In this document: positions 43,461 through 48,581 of the stretch, one piece after another
Numbering within the stretch: the stretch's first letter is position 1
Layout of the letters: each line of letters opens with the position of its first letter
Source of the DNA: MWEH01 sp964392385
Lineage (GTDB): Bacteria; Bacillota; Clostridia; Christensenellales; DTU072
Length of the DNA: 48,581 nucleotides
Direction: 5' to 3'
Assembly (NCBI GenBank): GCA_964392385.1
Contig: CAYMPR010000007.1
Location: 1-48,581, forward strand
Made by a program: the position numbers and the translations under genes
The notes under the pieces: generated by a model
Seen by the model: only the letters and a program-made list of their open reading frames with translations
The model's database searches: none
Told to the model about the DNA's origin: nothing

Positions 43461-44297
43461 TTATTTTATAAATGTTCCTTGCTTTATTTCCTTAAAAGCC
43501 TCTATTAATTCTTCTTGTGTATTCATTACTATAGGTCCTCCCCAAGCAATGGGTTCGTTTAAAGGTTTTGCGGAGAACAACAAAAAGCCAATGGATTTAG
43601 TACTAGTCGAGATAGAAATTTCAGAACCTACATTAAATAGAAGAACTCTCCCAGCTCTATGTCTACTCGATATATTTGCGCCGAAATTTGCTTCTCCATC
43701 ATAAATATAAACAAATACATTGTTAAGAAAGCTGGTGTTAATGATCATATTCGAATTAGGCTCTATGTTAATGTCTAGAAATGTCAATTTAACAAAATCA
43801 CCAGAGACTGGCCCTTCGATATCATTATATGTTCCGGAAATAACGCGTACTTTGGAGTTTTTATCAATTATTTCAGGAATATCTGAAGATTCAATAGCTC
43901 TATATTTTGGAGAGGTAAATTTGTCGGTTTTAGGTAAATTAAGCCAAAGCTGAACACCTAAAAACCTTTTTGAAGCCTTAGGCATTTCCCAATGCATTAT
44001 CCCAGAACCTGAAGTCATCCATTGACAGGATCCATCAAGTATTGCTCCTTCATTTCCAAGACTATCTCCATGTTCAATTTTCCCAGACATAAGATAAGTT
44101 ATAGTCTCCATTCCCCTATGAGGGTGCCATGGAAAACCTTTTTCATAATCTGCAGGATTTGTTGAGTCAAAAGCATCTAGCATTAAAAAAGGGTCAAAAT
44201 CTGTTACTGTTTTGTTGTTGAGTATTCTAATTAAATTTACGCCTGCTCCATCAACCGAAGGCTGACCGATAAATATATTTTTAATTGTTCTTTCCAT
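43461..44297 (-). CDS. Pirin family protein
   Basis: This 278-residue bicupin has the metal-binding residues of pirins in HPHRGMETITYLMSGKIEH and SGSGIMHWEMP. Bacterial pirins include quercetinase-like enzymes and redox-linked regulators; the exact role cannot be read here. The start is ATG 44297, since GGAG lies nine bases upstream; ATG 44312 in frame has no site. It stands alone on the minus strand between nitroreductase and dfx. Confidence 0.9.
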   Translation of the reverse strand: MERTIKNIFIGQPSVDGAGVNLIRILNNKTVTDFDPFLMLDAFDSTNPADYEKGFPWHPHRGMETITYLMSGKIEHGDSLGNEGAILDGSCQWMTSGSGIMHWEMPKASKRFLGVQLWLNLPKTDKFTSPKYRAIESSDIPEIIDKNSKVRVISGTYNDIEGPVSGDFVKLTFLDINIEPNSNMIINTSFLNNVFVYIYDGEANFGANISSRHRAGRVLLFNVGSEISISTSTKSIGFLLFSAKPLNEPIAWGGPIVMNTQEELIEAFKEIKQGTFIK

Positions 44298-44426
44298 AAT
44301 TAATTTCTCCATATTTATATTTTTATATTAGCCAACCCTACTTGAAAATTTACTAGTATTAACAAATTAGTGTTTTCAGTTTATTAAATCTCTTTATTAA
44401 TTTTCGGTGCGGGTTTTGTAGAAGGG

Positions 44427-44984
44427 CTATTTGTCCCAAACAACAAACTCGTCGAGTTGCTTTCTTGATTCAGGAAATTCTCTCTCTTTTAAACTATTAG
44501 GGAGAAGGGCAGGGTCGCCATATTTTCCCATAGCTATAATTGCAATTGGTTCAGTATTAGGGTCTAGTGAATAGGCTGATATGGCATTATTTCGATTAAA
44601 ACCACCCATTGCATGAGTGACTAGTTCATGTTCAGTTGCTTCTAAAGATAAAAATGCCCAAGAGGCACCTGTGTCAAATTTTGCCCAGAAATTATCTTTG
44701 TCATTATATGTAAACCTATTATTACATAGAACCATTATTAAAACAGGGGCTGAATTTGCCCAGATTTGATTTTCTTTTGCGAGAAGTGAGCGCATTTTTT
44801 GGAGAGAGGATTCGGTATTGGCGACAATGAATCTCCATGGCTGCTCATTAAAACAAGATGGGGCAAATCGGGCGGCCTCAAGAATTGTTTTAATTAATTC
44901 TTGATCGATGGGCTCACTCGAAATCGCTCTAGGGGACCAGCGTTTTTTTATGATATTTAGTATTTCATGGTCATATTGCCTCAT
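44427..44984 (-). CDS. Nitroreductase family flavoprotein
   Basis: This 185-residue protein is an FMN-dependent NAD(P)H oxidoreductase of the nitroreductase superfamily. The N-terminal RWSPRAISSEPID and the NEQPWRFIV segment form the FMN phosphate and ring contacts, and the C-terminal PIAIIAMGKYGDP completes the site. The length is normal. AAGGAGGT precedes the ATG. The physiological substrate is not known; activity on quinones or nitro compounds is typical of the family. Confidence 0.92.
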   Translation of the reverse strand: MRQYDHEILNIIKKRWSPRAISSEPIDQELIKTILEAARFAPSCFNEQPWRFIVANTESSLQKMRSLLAKENQIWANSAPVLIMVLCNNRFTYNDKDNFWAKFDTGASWAFLSLEATEHELVTHAMGGFNRNNAISAYSLDPNTEPIAIIAMGKYGDPALLPNSLKEREFPESRKQLDEFVVWDK

Positions 44985-45071
44985 TTTATACCTCCTTAAT
45001 TAGAAATTAGTTTGAATCCCATATTTTTATTTGATTTTATATGAATTAATAAAAGGGAAGATGTTACTAGT

Positions 45072-46142
45072 TTAAATTATATTTACAAGATAGGGAAGTG
45101 CAATTGGGAAAAATCTGTGGTATGCTTCACATTTTTCAAGATCCAGAGATTCTCTTTTACATCCTCCGCGGCATAGAGAATAATATGAACATATTTTGCA
45201 TTTATTTTGAAGTAATAAAGACTCAAATATGAAGTCTTTTGCAGTATGATTAATTGATAGGTTGAAAAAATCATCATTCCTAATATTGCCAAGTTTGTAC
45301 TCATCAATACAATAGAAATCACACGGATAAACCGAGCCATCCCCTTCCACAACATACTGATGGGTGCAGTGTCCGTTCATTCCGCATTGGTTAGCGGGCA
45401 AACCCTTTGCAAGAAGGGCAAAGTTATCAAATAGCCTTATGCTAGTATAGTTGTTATTCATAATATCAGCCATGTACAAAGAAAACAGTGTTAATAAAAA
45501 GTCCCCATACTGTTTTGAGGAAAGACAAAAACTACTATATGAACTTCCTAATGGTTTTAAGCAGGGGATAAACTGAAGAAATTTAAAATTATTTTCTTTA
45601 AAAAACAAGTATATTTCCTTAATATTCTCTGCTATTTTGGGCGTGATCACCGTTAGTATATTAAAAGGAACGCTATGTTTTTGGAGAAGCTTTGCACTTT
45701 TAAAAACCTGTTTGAACGTTGGCTGCCCATTAACATCTAGTCTATAGGAATTATGTATTTCATTTCCATCTAGGGATAGTCCTATGAGTATGTCGTTCTT
45801 TTTTAAGAAAATACACCAATCCTCATTTAATAAAAGCCCGTTTGTCTGTATTACTATTTCTATTTCGCTTCTTTTAGTGTTGTATTTTGTTATATAATTT
45901 ATTGCTTTTTCAAAAAATTCAATTCCAGCAAGCAGAGGTTCTCCTCCTTGAAATGACAGATATACCCTGCTTCCGTCTGAATAAGAAAAGACTTTCTTTA
46001 TCGTTTCTTCTAAAATCTCTTCATTCATAAACCCTTGAGAGAAGTTTTCTCTTTGGCTAGCTAAAGAGTGATAAAAACAATACAGGCATTTCATGTTACA
46101 GATAGCTGAAGATGGTTTTAGCATTACTGAGATAGGTGGCAT
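45072..46142 (-). CDS. Anaerobic sulfatase-maturating enzyme (radical SAM/SPASM)
   Basis: This 356-residue enzyme oxidises a Cys or Ser of a sulfatase to formylglycine. The radical SAM cluster motif is C15-N-M-K-C19-L-Y-C22. SFQGGEPLLAG and the QTNGLLL motif bind SAM. The C-terminal SPASM cysteines (for example CGMNGHC, YPCDFYC, CKICSYYSLCRGGC) ligate two further [4Fe-4S] clusters. The start is ATG 46142 with AGGA upstream; a TTG at 46163 in frame has none. It ends a short operon with the sulfatase (39 bases upstream), its likely substrate. Confidence 0.93.
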   Translation of the reverse strand: MPPISVMLKPSSAICNMKCLYCFYHSLASQRENFSQGFMNEEILEETIKKVFSYSDGSRVYLSFQGGEPLLAGIEFFEKAINYITKYNTKRSEIEIVIQTNGLLLNEDWCIFLKKNDILIGLSLDGNEIHNSYRLDVNGQPTFKQVFKSAKLLQKHSVPFNILTVITPKIAENIKEIYLFFKENNFKFLQFIPCLKPLGSSYSSFCLSSKQYGDFLLTLFSLYMADIMNNNYTSIRLFDNFALLAKGLPANQCGMNGHCTHQYVVEGDGSVYPCDFYCIDEYKLGNIRNDDFFNLSINHTAKDFIFESLLLQNKCKICSYYSLCRGGCKRESLDLEKCEAYHRFFPIALPYLVNII

Positions 46143-46181
46143 GGATTTTCCTTTTTCTTTCAATTAACCGTTAAAGAACAA

Positions 46182-48080
46182 TCAATTATCCTTAATAATT
46201 CCTCTTTGATTCTCTTTGAGTTGTTCTCTAAAAAAGAGAAGGTCTTCTTTTAGAGATAGTGCGATTTCCGGATGTGCCATTGAAATGTTATAGGCCTCAA
46301 TAGGGTCTATTGATAGATTGAAGAGGTAATTCTTGTATACTTGGTCAAAAAATGCAGTGTTTTCAGATTGCACTTTTTCATAATATTTGAAAACCGAGAT
46401 ATCTTCTCCATCGGAAATAGGTTTTTGTACAGCTAAAACCTTCCCTTTAGCTATGTAGTACAAAGACTCATGCATAGGTTGATCGACAGGTATAGTTCCT
46501 TCTAAAAGGTTCCGAATATTAACCCCGTCAATAATTCTGTCAGACGGTAAGTTGTCTATCCCAGCATAGGAAAGAATGGTTGGGAACAAATCTATGTTCA
46601 TAGCTGTAGATTTAATTACATTGCTTGCTGGAAGTGTCCCTTCCTTTCCAATTCCTCCATTCACGTAAGTTGCGATAAAAGGTACTTTTTGACCGCCTTC
46701 AAAAGTAGTTCCCTTTCTCCCCCTCAATGCTCCAGAAGAGCCTTCTCTTCCGGGTCCGTTGTCACTGGAGAATATAATAAGAGTGTCATCATATACTCCT
46801 CGATTTTTAAGATTTTGAATTATAGTTCCTAAGTAAGAGTCAAATTCTTCAATACAGTCAATATAGCAGTCATCGGAAGTATCTCCTTTAACTCCCGAAA
46901 AAATTGGATAATGTGGCCAAGGAGTGGCATAGTAGGCAAAAAACTTTTGGTTGTTATCGATTGATGAGTTTATAAAGCCATTGACTTCTTGCGTGAGCAT
47001 TTTCGTTGTTTCCGATTGGTCTTCAATATCATTATGGCTTAATACCTCTATAGGCTCTCCGTTAACTTCCCTTACCCAATTATATGGAGTCATATCGTTT
47101 ACATAATGGCTTCCATAAAAATAGTTAAACCCTTGATTGGTGGGAAGATATTGTCCATAATCTCCTAAATTCCATTTTCCAATGGCTCCAGTATTGTAGC
47201 CAGCGCTTTTCAGCGCTTCAGCGATTGTTATTTCATCTCCCAAAATACCGTCTACGTTGTGCTTGAAGAGAACGGGGTTAAAAAACCTTGTTGTCCCGAA
47301 AGGTTTCCAAGAAACCTTGGTAGGAAAAACAACTTCATCTAAATATCCTCTAGAACAATATCTACCGGTAAGAAGAGAGAAGCGGGAGGGGGAACAAACA
47401 GGAGAAGCCGAATAGAAATTCTCCATAAGAACTCCATCGGCTGCAAGCGCATCGATATTAGGAGTTTTAATTGTAGCTTCCGATTCGCCTAAGTAGCTGT
47501 AACTTGATAGATCAGAGTAACCCATGTCATCCATCAAAACTATCAAGATGTTTGGGGAGTTTTCTGAAGTATCTGTCATGGAAGCAAGATAATCATCATG
47601 TCCTGATTTCATTGATTCTACTCTAGGTCTCACCCGAAAAGCTGCAGCAAAAAAATATAAAAGATTAGAAAGGGTCATAGCTATTAAAATAATAACGGCA
47701 ATCCATCTATGGTCTTTTGCTCTAGATATTCGCGGTAAAAACCAAAAGATCAGGGCTAATCCAAGAGGTGCTATTGATAATGCGATATTGTTAAATGCCC
47801 TATCAAGAAATGGGTCAGCGCCCCAGACTAAATAAAAAATAAGATTACCTAAAACGATTACTATATAGGAAAAAAATATCCATATAATAGAGGTGCTTTT
47901 TCTTACAACAAAAGGAATCATTAGTATCGGAAGAATCATTGCAATGGCAAGAGCAAACATGCTTAAAAAGTTGAAGCCCCCAATAAACATTACTAGGAAG
48001 AAAATACTTATTAAACAAAAAAAAGAAAAGGGAAGTTTTGAAGAAATAACTGATAATAACTCTGTGTTTTTGTCTTTCAT
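46182..48080 (-). CDS. Membrane-anchored sulfatase (formylglycine, Cys type)
   Basis: This 632-residue protein has five predicted membrane helices (about 16-37, 38-58, 64-86, 98-116 and 124-147) and then a sulfatase domain that would lie outside. The maturation motif C229-S-P-S-R233 with FSLLTGR is a Cys-type FGly site. Metal residues are in LMDDMG (D184, D185) and SSDNGPG (D440, N441). The usual GKWHLG is GKWNLG (301-306): the active-site His is Asn. H390 in TPWPHYP is kept. The substrate, some sulfated glycan or ester, is unknown. The adjacent maturase must act in the cytoplasm before the domain is exported. AGGAGAGA precedes the ATG. Confidence 0.9.
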   Translation of the reverse strand: MKDKNTELLSVISSKLPFSFFCLISIFFLVMFIGGFNFLSMFALAIAMILPILMIPFVVRKSTSIIWIFFSYIVIVLGNLIFYLVWGADPFLDRAFNNIALSIAPLGLALIFWFLPRISRAKDHRWIAVIILIAMTLSNLLYFFAAAFRVRPRVESMKSGHDDYLASMTDTSENSPNILIVLMDDMGYSDLSSYSYLGESEATIKTPNIDALAADGVLMENFYSASPVCSPSRFSLLTGRYCSRGYLDEVVFPTKVSWKPFGTTRFFNPVLFKHNVDGILGDEITIAEALKSAGYNTGAIGKWNLGDYGQYLPTNQGFNYFYGSHYVNDMTPYNWVREVNGEPIEVLSHNDIEDQSETTKMLTQEVNGFINSSIDNNQKFFAYYATPWPHYPIFSGVKGDTSDDCYIDCIEEFDSYLGTIIQNLKNRGVYDDTLIIFSSDNGPGREGSSGALRGRKGTTFEGGQKVPFIATYVNGGIGKEGTLPASNVIKSTAMNIDLFPTILSYAGIDNLPSDRIIDGVNIRNLLEGTIPVDQPMHESLYYIAKGKVLAVQKPISDGEDISVFKYYEKVQSENTAFFDQVYKNYLFNLSIDPIEAYNISMAHPEIALSLKEDLLFFREQLKENQRGIIKDN

Positions 48081-48259
48081 TTATCTCTCCTGTATTTTTA
48101 AAATTATAAAATATTATATTACACAATACAAGTGTAGAAAGAATCAAGAAAGATTTCTCATTTGTAAAGTTTGTTCTCAAAGTAAGTTTTTCCTCTGGTT
48201 AAGCGATAATACAATCGAACATAAACATAAGATGATATCATATATGGACATATAAAATA
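48081..48259. other. Divergent region, sulfatase / second GPH gene
   Basis: No gene is seen. TACAC (48120-48124) and GTGTA (48132-48136) form a short palindrome near where the sulfatase transcript should begin, and ATGATATCAT at 48232-48241 is another. Either could be an operator. Confidence 0.25.
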
Positions 48260-48268
48260 TGGTATAGT
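48260..48268 (+). promoter_or_regulatory. Extended -10 for the second GPH gene
   Basis: TGGTATAGT resembles an extended -10 and lies about 50 bases before the ATG at 48317. No -35 is evident. Confidence 0.4.
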
Positions 48269-48316
48269 AAAATAAGTTTTAAAGTCACAAGCAATTTATT
48301 TAATGACGGTATATTT

Positions 48317-48581
48317 ATGGAAAGTTTTACAGAAAAAAAATATTTAAAGAAAAAGGATTATATCACTTTTTCTATGGCAAGGTTTGCCGCTTCTGCAGTT
48401 AGCGGTTTAGCACAAGGTTACCTATTGATTTTTTACACAGCGGTATTAGGAGTAAAACCCTTATCAGTAGGGATAATGTTTTTGGTTTCTAAAATATTCG
48501 ATGGGGTGGATGACCCAATTATGGGGAGTTTTATTGATAAAACACGAACTAGATGGGGGAAACTAAGGCCTTATTTGATTT
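48317..48581 (+). CDS. GPH-family sugar symporter, 3'-truncated by window edge
   Basis: The first 88 codons of a second GPH symporter are visible, open at the window end. A basic cytoplasmic start (KKYLKKKDYI) precedes helices 1 and 2, and the family motif DGVDDPIMGSFIDKTRTRWG is clear, followed by KLRPYL. The ribosome site is weak (GACGGT). It is divergent from the sulfatase, so it may import the sugar that the sulfatase releases; that is inference from position. It is too short in the window to judge whether it also has the long insertion of the other GPH gene. Confidence 0.88.
   Translation, partial: MESFTEKKYLKKKDYITFSMARFAASAVSGLAQGYLLIFYTAVLGVKPLSVGIMFLVSKIFDGVDDPIMGSFIDKTRTRWGKLRPYLI

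Noticed and set aside
1..48581. CRISPR arrays, insertion sequences, prophage, tRNA or rRNA genes
   Set aside because: No repeat-spacer pattern, transposase, phage gene or recognisable tRNA/rRNA was found on either strand; every intergenic stretch is shorter than 300 bases.

Overview
The window is AT-rich, Shine-Dalgarno-dependent bacterial DNA whose gene content points to a strictly anaerobic, low-G+C Gram-positive bacterium, most likely in or near the Clostridia. The grounds are the AT-rich codon use, strong GGAGG-type ribosome sites, a threonine-independent isoleucine route (citramalate synthase), an aroE-aroK fusion, a desulfoferrodoxin with rubredoxin, an anaerobic sulfatase-maturating enzyme and GPH sugar symporters. 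This placement is inference; no rRNA or tRNA was found to anchor it.

Layout. 1-2049: end of an ABC ATPase, its ABC-2 permease and a Nudix hydrolase. 2088-5896: an unknown six-helix membrane protein (-), an O-antigen-ligase-like membrane protein and a single-pass surface protein of unknown function. 6054-17948: a branched-chain amino-acid operon, ilvB-ilvN-ilvC-ilvD-leuA-cimA-leuC-leuD-leuB. It makes valine, leucine and isoleucine carbon skeletons from pyruvate and is preceded by a 32-codon Ile/Leu/Val-rich leader peptide and an intrinsic terminator. 18085-24373 (-): the F-type ATP synthase operon atpBEFHAGDC, with an atpH that encodes only the C-terminal domain of delta. 24669-26222: a SulP transporter, divergent from atpB. 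26289-35193: a complete shikimate operon, aroF-tyrA-aroB-aroA-aroC-pheA-aroE/aroK-aroQ, preceded by a 22-codon Tyr/Phe-rich leader peptide with mutually exclusive antiterminator and terminator hairpins.

35294-44984 is mostly redox and oxygen-defence genes. They are an anchored thioredoxin with a CcdA-like partner, a double-CDGSH Fe-S protein, an FAD oxidoreductase, a small glutaredoxin-like protein, an ArsB/NhaD-type permease, a GPH symporter with a large extra domain, rubredoxin (found outside the longer ORFs), desulfoferrodoxin, pirin and a nitroreductase. 45072-48581 holds a sulfatase-maturating radical SAM enzyme, its probable target (a membrane-tethered Cys-type sulfatase) and the start of a second GPH symporter cut by the window end.

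The most notable points are the two leader-peptide attenuators, one per biosynthetic operon, in a genome type where T-box riboswitches are the usual control; the halved ATP synthase delta subunit; the superoxide reductase lacking the usual active-site Lys; and the membrane-anchored sulfatase module. A run of 100 N inside aroB is flanked by an exact 55-bp duplication and is best read as an assembly artefact: collapsing it restores an intact gene.
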